A DNA stretch of 64,000 bases from Cryptomeria japonica (GCF_030272615.1 NC_081414.1:817790396-817854395); one strand, 5' to 3'. Positions 22,674-35,688 are shown, numbered from the stretch's first letter. Notes: generated from the letters alone by a model not told the origin. Numbers and translations: made by a program.

Positions 22674-22981
22674 CATTGATGGCAACACTTAGGAAAATAA
22701 AATTTTGACATCTAAGTGTTTTACAACAAAAACATGCCTTTAACAAAATTGCTCCCCCTAAGCATATACTCTATCCCTTAATCAATACAATGTATAGCAA
22801 TTTTGCATACATAGCATAAATAGTGAGATATCAGAGCATATAGCATATATAAAAACTTTAAAACTAGATACTTCTCCCTCATCTTCTCAAAAATAGATAG
22901 AGTACTTCTCCCCCTTTGCCAACAATGACAAAGTGCCACTGAACAACCCTGTTTCCATTTGATATTAAAATAATAAAAGTT

Positions 22982-25900
22982 TTATGACAATAATGAATAA
23001 TACTTGTCAAAAACCAATTTATAGTCCTACAAAAATTGTTTCATGGATAGAGACCAGTACTCAAGAAGGGAGGTCACCACTTCTTTCTCTATTTGCATCT
23101 GGGATACCTATTCTTCCATGGCATCAACTGTGCTCATCTCCTGCGTAACTGTTAGGGTATCTAGGTTCAGATAACACTTCTGAAGAATTTGTAGTCGTGG
23201 AAGTAAAACCAATTGTAGCTCCTACAAATCTCTAGACCGTGTACTGATCTCTTGCTCCACTTTGGCTGACTGGATCTGAAACTGGTGAATGGTTTGCCCA
23301 TAAGTTGCAAAGGAATCATAAGGTGGCTTAAATGTGCTCAAATAAGACTGTAAGTCCGTTTGAAGCTTTTGCTTCTGAGTTAGCACATCATCATAGAATA
23401 GATGGGGTTGACAGATTTTGCTTAGCAATAGATTTCCCTCATCCAAAGCGTCCCTTATATCCTTTTGGTCTTTCAGAAGTTTAGACCGAAGTTCATTCAA
23501 CTTTTTCACCAGTGCAATGTTAAGAGCCTTTTGATGCTCTTTCTTGACATTTGCCTCAGCTGCTTCTTCCAGGCTCTGTGCCTAATCATCCACTATAGTA
23601 CATAGTAGTTTGAGCTATGCTAGTGATGATTTAGTGTTAGGAAGATTGGTACTGGGGATCAAACCGGTAAGGGTATCTACAACCGCTTGAATTATGTCTT
23701 GCTCCTTTTTCCTTCAAATGACAAGGCGCTCTTGAGAAACCTTGATGCTCTACATAAGCTTTGACTCACTTGCAGACTGGAGATCGATAGGACTAGAGAT
23801 ATCAGCCGGTTTGGCTTGACTTCCAGTTGCCTTCGGAGTCTCCATCTGTGTGCTCTTCATTGCTTTCATTGCCTTGTCTACTTCTTCCTTCTTCCTTTTC
23901 TCTACTTCCTTCTTCTATTCTTGTTCCTTGTCTTCCTCTTCTTTCTTTTTCCTCTCTGCTTCCTTCCTCTTCTCCTCTTCTTTCTCTTCCTCTTCCTTCT
24001 TCTTCTTTTCTTCTTCCTTCTACTTTTCCTTTTCTTTATCCTCCTCTTCCTTATTCTTCTTTTCCTCTTCCTTCTTCTTTTCCTCTTCCTTCTTCTTTTC
24101 TTCCTCTTCCTTCTTCTCTTCCTATTCCTTAGCCGCTACCTGTCTGTCCTCGGATTTCTCACTGCCCTATTCGGCCTATTGCCCCTATTCTGTTCCCTTA
24201 GAAGGTATGTCTTGAGTGACATCTTCTATGTCTAGGGCATCGATATCAATAGTGTTGATTGGTTCTTCAACTAGGTTTCCTTCTTCATCAAAAACTTCAT
24301 CCGATTTGGATATGACCGGTTCTTTTTTCGCTTGCAGGTTGGCCATACTTGCTTTGTGAGCTTGAATAGCATGATTCATATGCTGATGAGTGTCTTTTTC
24401 AACATCATCAATTCTTCCCTCTAACAGCCAGTGTCTTCTTCTCCTTGTGAACAAGAGTCCTTTATTTTGGTCCAAAACATCAAATAATTCTGAGTTTGAG
24501 AGGTCAAGAAAGTACTATGCAAAGACTTTCTCCCTAATCTCCTGTTCTTTTTCTATGGAAATGCGCCATTTATTATCTAATGCTTTATATAATGAATCTG
24601 ATGTCTGAGATTTAATCTCTAATGGCGACCGATCATTTTTACACAAATAAATAATGATCTCCTACAGTACTTCATCTTTCTTCTCACCATTAAAATCATC
24701 ATAATAATCTATCAAATCATGAAGTAATTTTCTCCTAATGTTCTTTACTGTCCTTTGATAATGTGTCAAAGGTTTATATGAGGAGATATCTATATTTATC
24801 GGTGCAGATGCTGTCTAGCCTTCTTTGGCTTTTCATCAGACTCAGTCTCTTCAAAGTCCAGTTCATTTGACTTAGTCTTTCTTTTTCTTTCAAAGACTTT
24901 TTCCAGTGCCACTTCCAGTTTCTTCTTTGTAGGTGACCGCTTGGTCACTTTTGGAGTTGTAGTAGTAGCTGGTGCCGATGCTGCAGGCACTGCCTTGGCT
25001 TTCTTTGTTGCCGGTTCTTTTCCTTTCTTAGCAGAGGGTTCCTTAGCCGGTGCAATCCTCTCCAAATAGGTTTTAGTCCTCTTAGCCTTAGGATCAAGAG
25101 GCAAGGCAATAAGGGTTGAGGCATACCCTTCCAGCATATCATACATCACCTCATATCCCATTGGCTCCACTGCTTCCATTCTAGGTTCAACAGCCTCCAT
25201 TAGGCATTTGTCCACCTAGATGGTGAAATAGCTATCATCTTCATATTTCTTAACAATATCATCTAAGATCCTCATCCTTTGGCTCATTTTTTGTCTGAAC
25301 TCATCAAAATATTTGTTCAGCACATCAGGGTAACTGGTTCCGATAGCTTGAATGCTTTCCTTGATCTGCTTGGTTACCGGTTGGTCAGGATACCACTAGA
25401 CATCTCCTACTCCAGGAAAGTAGCCTTGAAAATAGAAGAACAACCTGATCAATAGTTGTCTGAACTTGAATCTCAATGCATTATCATGTTTAATTGACTT
25501 CAGATTAGATAGGAGTTGCCTCTGCATACTGGTCCATAGGTCAAATGATGCATCCTCTTTAATCATCTGGTAAGCAACATTTACTGCTGCTGTAGATACA
25601 GAATTAATCTTGCTGGTTGAGAATGTTCTGTAACCTATCACCATGCAGGCATACTTCACCAGATTATCCTTGATAGGATTAACTATCATACCTCATGAGT
25701 TTCTTGTTGAACTGGTGAGCTTGGCCATTTCCTTTTTGCTTACCATTCTTAGGGCTGGCACTTCCCTTGTGTTGTAGAAACCGGTGACTACATAGATTGC
25801 CTATGGCATGATATCATGCGTCCTCTCTAGGTACATCTTGTCACCATGGACTCTGCTCAAAATGATCCTAATATGATCCTTCGTAAAGGCTTCCAAAAAG

Positions 25901-26163
25901 TATACTACATTGTGGAGTTTCTTCTTTTCTAAGATACTGTATTCTAGTTTGATTTTCTTGTCCTTGCCGCAAAATAAACCTAGCTGGGTGTGAATAGCTA
26001 AAGACCCTAGGTCTTCTATTTTGCAATCAATATAGTTTGAAATTCCCTCTTGTACTATTACTCCAGCTAGAGCTTGTGGTAAGGCATTATATTTGGACTT
26101 CCTTTAAATGAAACTTTTCGACCCAATGGATGTACTAGAATTGGTATGAGATGCAGAAGCCAT
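22982..26163 (-). pseudogene. Large unknown ORF of element C
   Basis: Start chosen at MASASHTNSSTSIGSKS (26163). The frame runs through NALPQALAGVIVQEGISNYI, LERTHDIMP, NPIKDNLVKYACMVIGYRTF and FYFQGYFPGVGDV. A Lys/Ala/Thr-rich linker (PAKEPSAKKGKEPATKKAK) follows. After a frameshift near 24815 come LHDLIDYYDDFNGE and TRRRRHWLLEGRIDDVEK, a roughly 100-residue Glu/Lys-only coiled-coil segment (24130-23890), and a further helical region (VKKLNELRSKLLKDQKDIRD). Premature stops are mostly TAG, including three close together at 24168-24192 where Gln (CAG) is implied. No retroviral-type domain is visible. The N-terminal part looks folded and the C-terminal half is a long coiled coil. Its role is unknown; it could be a structural or replication accessory, or a captured host gene. 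Confidence 0.75.
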
Positions 26164-26611
26164 TGTAGAGTATTTCAAGAACACGAAAAATACCTTTAAA
26201 ATGTGAATTTAGGGCTTCCTAATTCTCCTTCACTCCACACTTCGTCGGTTTCCAAATCACCACTTTGTGTTCTCCACTTGACCATTTGCAAACTGAATTT
26301 GAATCACCATCAAGATTATTCAATTTCTTGAAATCTTAGCTCAAATCGCCTTTTCTTCACTTTGCACTTTGAAAAACTTCTCTTCGCTTGAAAATAGATA
26401 GTGAGAAATGATTTGAAAAATGCTTTTATACATGTCTCTCACCTACCGCCATTAATGCTCCTCTATTAGGGCATAAACCCTAATTTGCCTTTTTACCATT
26501 TCCGATCTTCTGCCAAGCAACAAGTATTGCATACCGGTTAAGGTCTTTTACCGATGTAAACCGGGGGTTCGAAAACATTTCACCATCAGCTCCCCCTAAG
26601 CCTTTTGAAGC

Positions 26612-27886
26612 TTAGTTTGCCAGTTCTGATATTTCCACACTAGGTGCAGAAATCAGTTCCTCTTCCAACATTGTTGGTTTCTTCCTCCAGGTTTTGTTCA
26701 TGTCCATTTGAACTGTTTCAACATCAATTTCTCCTTCCTAAGTGATCGGTATATCATCAAATATACTCTTTCTGCTTCTGCAAAATCTTGCAATGTGACC
26801 CGGTTTGTTGCAGTGATAGCAAACCAATCCAAGTTCTCTCCAAGGTCCATTGTTCATGTTTTCATTCTTCCTTCTGCATGTTGCAGCAGTGTGACCATGA
26901 CCATGATAGATCATACAATTTTCTCTCCATCTAGTTGCCACTTGATGGCCATTGCTTCTCGACTGATGATTGAAGACATTAAACCAGTTGTGGTTCTAGT
27001 TCACAAAAGGTTCAGGACCAGTTCCTTGGGTCCTTTGAGGATATCTTCCAGTGTTATCCATCACAGACCTGCATTCAAATTCTCTATGCCCAAACTTGTT
27101 GCATGGATAAAAATGACCATTGAACTTATTGGATCTAGGTACATTGTTAATAAAGTAAGGAAAATTATTGTAGGCTTTGCTCCTACATACATTGGCAGTG
27201 TGTCCTTCTTTAAGATAGTTAAAGCAAACAAGTTTGAATTTTTGCTTACCTTTTCCTTTGAGTGTTGGTTTCTTCTTTGATGCTTTAGTATTTGTTCATG
27301 AGGATTCTCCTTCCTCATGTCCAAAGAAACCAAGTCCATTGGTATTCTTTACTGGCCTAGATGACTCAAGCTTTTGCTCTAGCTTAACAGTACTTTTGCT
27401 AAACTTAGCAAGTATTTCCTTTGACTCAGAGAGTTCTTTGGAAATAGCAGTATTTGTCTCTATTAGGCTTGCATTTTCAGAGATGGCTATGTTCAGTTCA
27501 TCTTGTACTCCTTCTTTTTCCATTCTGCTCTCATGAAGGCGAGCAGTCAGTGCACTAATTTCTTGTTTCAACTTGGAGATCTCATGATCTCTGTCCTTCA
27601 CTAGATCTTCAGCTTTCCTCCTATTCTCAAGCTCTTGACTAAACTAGATAGTCAGTCCTTCCAACTCCTTTCTCAGGTTGGAGTTTGATTCATTTAACTT
27701 ATTTACTTCTACTATCATGGCTTCCATATCAGCTTCATCTGTAGAACTATTTTCAGATAGCTCCATCAGCTTTTCTGCATGTTCTCTCCTTTTTGCTTGA
27801 CATGCCTATTTGACCATAAGATCATCATAGGCTTGCTCAAACCGAGTAAGCCGTTGAGTAAGTTCCCTCAAGGTGTATTCCCCCAT
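26612..27886 (-). pseudogene. Element C gag-like protein: coiled coil plus four zinc knuckles
   Basis: It begins about 35 bp after the PBS with MGEYTLRELTQRLTRFEQAY, continues as a coiled coil (KDRDHEISKLKQEISALTAR) and then gives four CCHC-type knuckles. Only the last is complete (CYHCNKPGHIARFC). The others are CFNYLKEGHTANVC, FYPCNKFGHREFEC and CMIYHGHGHTAATC, in which one Cys has become Tyr or another aromatic residue. Zinc knuckles bind genomic RNA during particle assembly. The usual Copia capsid domain (UBN2/DUF4219) is not visible, so this is a reduced gag. TAG stops interrupt it. Confidence 0.75.
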
Positions 27887-27921
27887 ATCTCTTTCCAAGT
27901 GGTTAAACTTATAGAAAGGTA

Positions 27922-27934
27922 GGCTCTGATACCA
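27922..27934 (-). promoter_or_regulatory. Primer binding site of element C
   Basis: Element strand tggtatcagagcc, two bases after the 5' LTR; matches the 3' end complement of initiator tRNA-Met. Confidence 0.92.
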
Positions 27935-27936
27935 AT

Positions 27937-29112
27937 TGATGAATACTAAGAGGGGGGGGTGAATTAGTATGCCAAAAATCTTTGTACTTAAACACTTAAA
28001 TAGTCTGAAGATGAACTAGTAAAACAGTTTAACAAACAGATTGGTTATCACACATGCAAACCAAAAGGCAAATAAAGCATTCACCCACAAAAGCAATACA
28101 ACCATAACACAAGATATTTGACGTGGAAACCCAAATGGGAAAAACCACAGTGAGATGGAACTCACAAGTCACTATCTACATAATAGAAACCAGACCAGTT
28201 AAGGTCAGACCAGTTAAGGTCTTACAATGTTCTTCACCAGAACAGATCCTATTAGGAATCTCAATCTTTGTTAGGAGATAAGTTCGATTAAAGACTACCT
28301 TCCTAGAGGATTTTAGATTCATAGAGGTGAACCACCTTGTTAGAGGATTTTACAAAGGCTTTTGGGCCTACCCAGTTAAGGGCTACAGACTTGCCAAAGA
28401 TGTGAGTAATCAACAAGTGTTGGGTCTATCTAATAGCACAAACTACTTAGTTAGATCTAGTATTGCTCACAGTTAATGTATTCCAGCATTACTTCAGTCT
28501 TCTCTATCTCTCTCTCAGTCACAACTTGATCTTCTCAAATAAGATCACTCTTACAACAACTCAACAACCACCTTAAACCCTAGCATGACACTAACCCTTT
28601 CAGCAACAACCTAAAAACCTAGACATGATGTCCTTTTAAAGGAATCTGATTTCATGTCGGTCCAATAGGATTACATTACAATTTCCTAGGTTCAATGAAT
28701 CTAGACATACTTAGTAACACGACACAAAAAGCACCGTCAGTGTGTCGACACCGTCAAACAATCAGTGGATTGGTAACTCATCACAAAATGTCAGTTGGTA
28801 AATCATCACAGAGTATTACCAGTTCATACAAAATATCAGTTGCCGATTTGACAAAAATGAAGACTGGTAAGAATGTGTTGTGCCGCTTTGCTCCCTTGTA
28901 TCGCTTGAGATCTACGAACCACTTGGGGTCGACATGCCGCTTCAGACCGGGAAACACATTCTACAAAATCACCAATAGTCTAAAGACTAGAATACAACAT
29001 ACTGGTTGGAACAGATACCGGTTGAGCTCTAGCTCATATATATAAAGGGGATCTCAATGCAAGTGTGTGTCCATCAATGACAATCACAACATAAACATAA
29101 AAAATTCCAACA
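27937..29112 (-). repeat. 5' LTR of element C
   Basis: 1176 bp. Longer than the other copy mainly through a local duplication of 'cagaccagttaaggt' near 28192-28225 and one near 28785-28815. Confidence 0.93.
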
Positions 29113-29117
29113 AACCC
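29113..29117. repeat. Target-site duplication of element C (right)
   Basis: aaccc, exact copy of 21523-21527. Confidence 0.88.
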
Positions 29118-30215
29118 TTTATCCTTTCCATGTGCATTTCCTTTGGTTTTTAGTCCCATTTTTTCTTTATTTTATTCAAAACAAAATTTATAGATGCCTC
29201 TACTTGTTTCACCATTCATTAATTGTTTGGGATTTTCATTCCATTCACCAAGGTTGGCATCTATTCTAAGACTTTGTGTCATGGACAAGCTAAATGATTT
29301 GACTCTAGTTTCTCTCCAATCTAGTCACCTAGTAACATGTGAAATCTATCTCTTCCTAATTATTATTCTCTCCATCTTGTTAATGACCATTTCATTAATG
29401 AATCCTTCCTCATAATTTTGGACAAGTTAGACAATGTTAGCTCAAGGAATCTTTTCAATCCTCTTTCAAGATTCTTTCCCAAGTAATAATCTTGCATATT
29501 GGAAAATAAGTTATGCTTTATTTTTCCAAGCTACTCTTCCTTATAATGTTTATATTTACTCTAAAGCGCTCATTGTGACTCATGTTTACTACTCTTCCTA
29601 TTAGTCTCATTCCAATATCTCCTACAAAAATATGGAATGATTACATTTATATTTTATTTGTGTCTCCTAAATATCCACAAAATTTGGAACAATAATACAA
29701 TTTTTTAATATTTAATTGTAAAAGAAAGCATTAAAATGGAACTAAACACTCTAAATAAATTAATCAAGGTTAAAGGGATAAACTAGGATCAATTAATGAA
29801 GGCAAGATCTGTTATCTCAAAATTAATAGATTCATGCAAGAAAAGAAATATTAAATCTAGAGATAAAATTCTTGAAAAATTTAGCTAGCTAAAAGTGAAA
29901 GAATGTTGTCAAGCTCTCATTTTTGTATAGACTAGAAGAATGCTGGCAAAGGTTATAGAGGGTAAAGGCTACTGGCCATTGTAGGGTCTGACTTTATACC
30001 CACCAATCAGATTTCATTGAAATTTTGTAAATCCATTTCAACAAACATTGTTTGTGCATATCCTGCATTCATAACATTTCATTAGACCACATTTCTTTGA
30101 GGCATTTGACCAAATAGTTCATTTCTTAATTATAAAATCAATTCAATTCCAAGTGAACAGGCAATGAAGCATTCATCAAGAATTGAGGGAGAAATCACTA
30201 TTGAAATTACCCCTA

Positions 30216-30744
30216 TCTCATATAACCCTATGTTGGCTAGGCCCCACAATAATCAGAAGATCCTAATTACTACTGTCCTAAACCTTGCATTGATTGTCAC
30301 AATTTCATAGTGAGTTGAGTTAATTAGTCCATTAGTGAGATTGGGAAAGAGTTTGGTATTGAGTTAGGTGTTGGTGGAAGGTTTAAGGAGGTACACTATC
30401 ATCATAATTAATGTTAGAGAGTGTTGTGTGAAGAAGAATGGTCACGAAAGGAGTGACTATCCTAAGTGCTTGAGACTGTCACAAAAAGTGAGTGTTGCAA
30501 TAGTGAATCTTCCTTTGGCCTTTGTGTATTTGGGAGGGTAAAGACCCATGGTGGTATATTTTGAGTGGTTGGGAGGGTAAAGACCCACATATCAACTATC
30601 TACTTTGACATCCTAGGATGGTGTCCACCTACTCTAAAACCTTCTGGGCACTCTCTGTCTAATACTAACATATAAATAACATGTGCCTCTCATATAACCC
30701 TATGTTGGCTAGGCCCCACCATAATTAGAAGATCCTAATTACTA
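30216..30744. repeat. 57-bp direct repeat pair enclosing about 415 bp
   Basis: tctcatataaccctatgttg...tcctaattacta at 30216-30272 returns at 30688-30744 with about two differences. The enclosed sequence is non-coding. It may be a very short terminal-repeat element or a segmental duplication. Confidence 0.7.
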
Positions 30745-32098
30745 AAAACACGAGATTCTCCCCTAAAAGGTTGTTGATTCATAGAAGGCCTAGCTTGATA
30801 GCCCTATAGTCTCTCATACCTAAAATGAGAGACTTTTCCATAGCTGGTTACAAACTTCTCCCATGCCTCTTGTGTCCTCCCATGTACCTCTTGTTCCATA
30901 AGAGACTTTGCCATAGCAACCCTAAAGTCATTTGGATTGGCCATGTGTAGGAAAACTGAAATATTGGGCTTTCCATCCATAATGAAATAACTGACAAGTA
31001 ACTTGTCTTGAATGTAATATACAAACTACAAGAACTCCAAAAACTAACTCTCATGTTGAGCCACTATGAAACCTTATTATGTAAATTGTGAAACTCATCT
31101 ATGCATCTCTGTCAAAAACATTTTGAAATAGAACACACTTTGAAGCACTCCAAAATGGTATCTGGAGAGGGTTTCCAATGTGAGTTGGTGCATTTTATCC
31201 TCCCAGTACCACAAGGTGGAATCAAGTCCTCTCAAAAATTGCATTGAAAATTATGCATTTAAGTTGCTCACATATAGATGCAACCCAAAGCATAAGTCCA
31301 AGCTAAGTAACCAAGACTTAACCTCAACCCCATTTGTGGATCTTAAAAATGTAGAGGATTGGAGATGAAGCAACTCTCGAATATGATCCTTTGGCTCATG
31401 ATATGTGCTTGCTATAGTCTATACCTCTTGTATTTATGCATGATGAGGCTAGGTAATGTGTATTCATCAATATTTTATCTCCTCTATGTGTATTTCCCAA
31501 ATTCAAGGTGAACTCCTAATAAGCTCCCAAGATGCAAGTATATGCTCCTCTACTACAAGTGGATCCTCATGGCTTGTAAGATTTGAGGTCCCCATTCACT
31601 TTCCTACCTTCCAAACCCCTAACATATCCTAACTTACTCTTTCACCATTACATCCTTCATCACTTACCTCCCTATCTTACCTCCCTATCTTATCATCTTT
31701 CACCATTTTATACCACCTTCCTAATAGTACACTTATGCTCCCTTCCAAAACACCGGCAAAAAATAGCACTCGATCACTACACAGTGCTCTCATGGTTCTG
31801 TAGTAGGGATATCACCTTAATTTGTACATATTCACCTCAATTTGAGTAGTAGCAGATATCGGAGCATAGAGCAGTGAAGGACAACTATAGTAGTATTTTC
31901 CCACAGGATCACGAGATGGATCTATCACCGAGGCTGATTTCTTTGTTGCCTTTGTCAGATGAAGGGAAGCAGTGAGGAACAACTAACACCTCTCCTTGCA
32001 AGGGTTCCCCATTCCAGATGGGGGCTCACCTTCACTGCTTTAGATTCTGGGATAACCTTTATTCAATGTGTGGTGTAGGTTAGGGTCATTGATTTTGG

Positions 32099-32208
32099 TC
32101 ACTTCACCAATCATGTCTGCGAGAAAAATGATCAATTGATCTATGGTTTATTAGCTAAATGGACGTTGGTCACTTCTACTGTCATGTCTGTGAGAAAAAT
32201 GATAATTG
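32099..32208. repeat. Local duplication, 70-bp offset
   Basis: A 39-bp segment (tcacttc...catgtctgcgagaaaaatgat) at 32099 recurs at 32169 with several changes. Confidence 0.65.
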
Positions 32209-32639
32209 GAGAGAGGGGTTATGTCGGGGCCCCTACTATTGTATGCCCCTACTATTCTATGGTGGAATAAGATCTATTCCATCTAATTTTTTTCTCGTTG
32301 GAGGATCAATCCACAATTGTTACGCTCCATCCCGGGGAAGAGGGATTGAAGTGAGGAATCCATCGCAGGGAAGAGGGATTGAAGCCAGTCCAAAGGATGA
32401 AGGTAGTTCACCCCCGGTTGAGGAAGTTAGGTTCTCGACAATTCATTTGAAGGGAGGGAGGCTCTTAGGGAACCCCACTTAATTCTATTTTGTTACCCCA
32501 CTGGATTGTTCTCCCTCATTATCAAAACATGCCCTTATTACATTAAATAATGCCAAGACTTGAAAATTCCTAACAAAACACAAAAACAAAAACACAACAA
32601 AATTCCTACAATGAAACTGGAAAGTTTCCCATTGCCTGG

Positions 32640-33010
32640 TATCCTAGTATAGCTATTCTTGCAGCACCACTTCATTCCACGACTGGTTCCCTATAGAGGC
32701 AGGAGGAAGTAATGGCAGAGGTCGATGGGACGAAGACATGGGATTTATGAAATGACTTGGTCTTTTCTTTTTTTTTGAAGTAATGCACGCGGTCGTCAAA
32801 ATTTTGATGAACGCGGGCACTTTTTCTAAAAAAACCAAAATTTCATTGCCAATTCCTTCTCCGTCGAAACCAAATGTTGCTTCCTCGTCGGAATTATGAC
32901 GAAATCGGGCATTTTTTCAAAAAAAAATCAAATTTGATCACAATATACCTTCTCCATCGGAAACCTCCATTAGAATTTTAAGCCAAATGTATTAGTGCCA
33001 CATCATTCTC
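32640..33010 (-). repeat. Dimeric GTCGG-rich repeat, copy 1
   Basis: On the minus strand two diverged units of about 100 bp follow each other, each with the order 'gacggagaagg', a T-run, 'gaaaaa(a/g)tgccc' and a '(c)gaa(a)ttccgacg'-like end. A second copy of the whole block is on the plus strand at 59590-59900. The repeat lies in the leader of element B. Confidence 0.75.
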
Positions 33011-34209
33011 CATCCTCCGTCTGTATGAAACCGGTGATTGCCATTTTACATTGACCTCCTACCACCGATGTTGATTTTTCCTTGACATCCCCCGCTTTCG
33101 ACCCTCCCACCAGACCACCGGCATCCACCTGTCATCTCCTGTAGGCTTCCTTGTTAGTCATCGTCGACTACCCGTGGCCTCACACCCACTCACCAGAATC
33201 TCCCATTGTCGGCCATCCTCTTGTCAACCTTCTCACCACTCGGTGACCGCTGCATCCTCCGACCATCGTCCAATGGCTTCGGCGACCGTCCAGCAACCAC
33301 CCGTGGTCCGCTCCAGCACTCGTTTTTCCTTCCCCAATGGCACTACCATCCGTTGCACCAGAACTTCCCTGGTAGCATCCTCGGGGGGCCCTCCAACCTA
33401 CACAAAGCCACATGGTGGGACATTACTTGCCACATCAGCTTGACACCGTACTGCCAAGTCATTTTTTCTACCAATCAGATTTTGATACATCAGCAGTCTG
33501 TATCCTACGGATGCACAATCAGCAGGGGAGGTGAAGTTTTTGTGACGACCATCAAATTTAATGAAATTTTTTGCTGATGTCATCATTTTTTCAAAAATTT
33601 ATCAGCCCCCTCTCGTTGAGCTTTTCAATTTTGCAATTCAACTTTGGAAGGCCATATCTTGCTCATTTTTGCTCCTTTTTGGGTGCAATGTTTTTTGAAA
33701 TGGGATAATTTTTTGTGTACTTTCTCATGGTGGAATTATTTTTTGATTTTGATGAACATATTTTTCATAAATCTTATTTTTTGGTGACTGTACTTGTCCA
33801 ATCCTCAAATCTACAATTTTTGAGACTCTGTTTGGGCTCATACGAACTCCTTTTTAGGTGCCATTTTTTTTTAAAGTACATAATTTTTCCTCTACTTTCA
33901 TAATATGCTATCAGTTTGTAGCGATTGTGGGTAAAAATTGTACTTTTATCATATGGTCTTTTTTGGACGATTTGGCACTTATATTGCATAGATCTATCTT
34001 TTTGGTATTTTGCATTATTGTTCTTAGCCTATTGGGGCAGTTGTAAAACAAAATTAGAAGTCCACCTTTCCATTGTTTGCAAGTGGCCTATTATACACGC
34101 ATGACATATAAAGTGCCAAAATCATCATTTGTGGGGGGGGGGGGTACTTTGATTGAGTGAATTTGGGGGGGTCTCTCTTGTGCTCTTGTGTTCTTTCCTT
34201 TTTTTTGCT
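33011..34209 (+). other. Right part of element B leader, non-coding
   Basis: 33040-33450 is unusually C-rich and open in several frames on both strands, which speaks against any one being a gene. 33560-34200 is T-rich with weak internal similarity and a G-run at 34133-34143. This is long untranslated leader before the gag start at 34210. Confidence 0.6.
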
Positions 34210-35688
34210 ATGGGTTCTCCTAAGTTTCCTCTCTTAACTCCTCATAATTATGCTACTTGGAAAATTGATGCATGGAGTAAACTTGTGGAAAAAGGACTAA
34301 CTCATTACATTGATGGAACTATTGTTGCTCCCGCTGATCCTATTGCTCACTTGGATTGGCTCACTAAAAATATCATGGCAATTGGTACCTTAAGAAAGTA
34401 TGTATCAAAGGATCTCATTTTTCATATTGAGAAATGTACCTTAATTAAGGATGCTTGGCAAAAGTTTTAATACTTGTATGGTCAAGTTGATGAAATTAGG
34501 GGATATTAAATTGATAGTGATCTCACCATGTTAGATCCCAAGAAATTTGATAATATACATGATTATGTCACTAAGGAAAAAGAGTTTAGGGCACAACTCA
34601 AAGATTGTGGCATTGATAAGAAGGATACTCAATTAAACTTCAATTTGATGGGAAAGTTTCCACAAGAATATGCAACATTTGTTTATAATTTCTAAACCCA
34701 TAGGATGACAATGGGTTCAAGATACACAATGCCTACATTTGATTCTTTCACTGAAATGTTGATGATGGAACAAACTAAGTTGATAAGCATGGGCATTCTT
34801 AAGACTTCTAAGTCTCAAGCATTAGTGGCTAATCAAGGGAACAAAGGAAATAAAGGATAGGACAACTCAAACAAGAAGAAATGGCAATCAAAGCCTAAGG
34901 ACAAAGCACCACCTTCTCCACAACAAGGAGATTCATCCTCTTCCAAGAAGGACAATTCACCAAAAAGGGAGAGACCTACTTGTTCCTATTGTAAAATGAT
35001 TGGTCATGAGGAGTGACGTTGCCACTCTAAGAAGATTGATGAGCTCTCACATATCCTCAAAAAGCACAACATTTATTTGCCTAATTCCTACAAGAAGGAT
35101 GATTCATCAACTTCCACTTCCTCTCATTCAAAAGGGAAAGGGAAAGCATTCATGGTTTCTACAAGTGGGAAGACTCACTCTTTTTGGACAAGAAAAGGAA
35201 AATCTCTTTGTCCTACTACAAGTCATTATTCAGGGAGATGGCTTCTAGATTCAGGGGCTCCTCATCATATGGCATCTTCGTAGTCTATGTTTTCTACATT
35301 TGAGCCTTGCACCATGCCGCATATTTTTATGGGCAATCATACATACATGGATGTGATTGGGAAAGGATCTATTTCCATTGGGGATAACTCCTTCAATGAT
35401 GTGTTATGTGTACCCCATTTGACAAACAATCTCAATTCCATCTATCAAATCACACATGGGGCAACTAAGTGAATTGTGGAGTTCACACCTGAGTTAGTTT
35501 TCATTAGAGACTTGAAGACTAGAGCTATCATTACAACTGGGGTGGTTGATCATGCATCTCGGTTATATTCCTTTTCAAACTTTGTTGATGAGGATGATTT
35601 CACATATGATGATGATGACACTTCTTGTGGTGATTCATATTTTGAGGAGAACTTTGGGTACTTGAACTTGGGGGATTCTCACATGTGA
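34210..35688 (+). pseudogene. Gag-protease of element B (Copia type)
   Basis: One frame from MGSPKFPLLTPHNYATWKID through IKDAWQKF*YLYGQ shows the UBN2/DUF4219 capsid region of Copia gag. It is followed by a basic Ser/Lys-rich linker, a zinc knuckle CSYCKMIGHEE*RCHSK (stop within) and the protease signature WLLDSGAPHHMAS at about 35240. Seven or so in-frame stops (34468, 34508, 34695, 34858, 35016, 35281, 35470) make it dead. Gag forms the particle and the protease cleaves it. No integrase, RT or RNase H follows: the frame ends at 35688 after an acidic tail (DEDDFTYDDDDTSCGD). Confidence 0.88.

Larger units (their letters stand above)
21528..29112 (-). mobile_element. Element C: RT-less LTR retrotransposon with its own large ORF
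   Basis: 7.6-kb minus-strand element with LTRs 21528-22659 and 27937-29112, an exact 5-bp TSD, an initiator-tRNA-Met PBS and a PPT. LTR ends on the element strand are TGTTGG...CATCA. The 5.3-kb interior has a coiled-coil/zinc-knuckle frame next to the PBS, then a frame of about 1,050 codons unlike gag, protease, integrase, RT or RNase H. It must have relied on a relative for reverse transcription. LTR divergence is about 5-6% by eye over 280 bp. Confidence 0.9.
29118..32639. other. Foreign block right of element C, no gene recognised
   Basis: Continuation of the sequence left of C. It includes the tail repeat 30121-30196 (third copy of the segment following the small DRM hairpins), a 57-bp direct repeat (30216/30688) and a 70-bp-offset duplication near 32.1 kb. 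No protein family was recognised; short open frames around 31.6 and 32.2 kb look like chance. Confidence 0.55.

Noticed and set aside
23816-24235. Long Leu/Ser/Phe-rich plus-strand frames
   Set aside because: They are the complement of the Glu/Lys-coding stretch of element C's ORF; low complexity, no start context.
33174-33586. Several overlapping frames on both strands in a C-rich region
   Set aside because: Open on both strands because of composition; lies in the long leader of element B; no motif.
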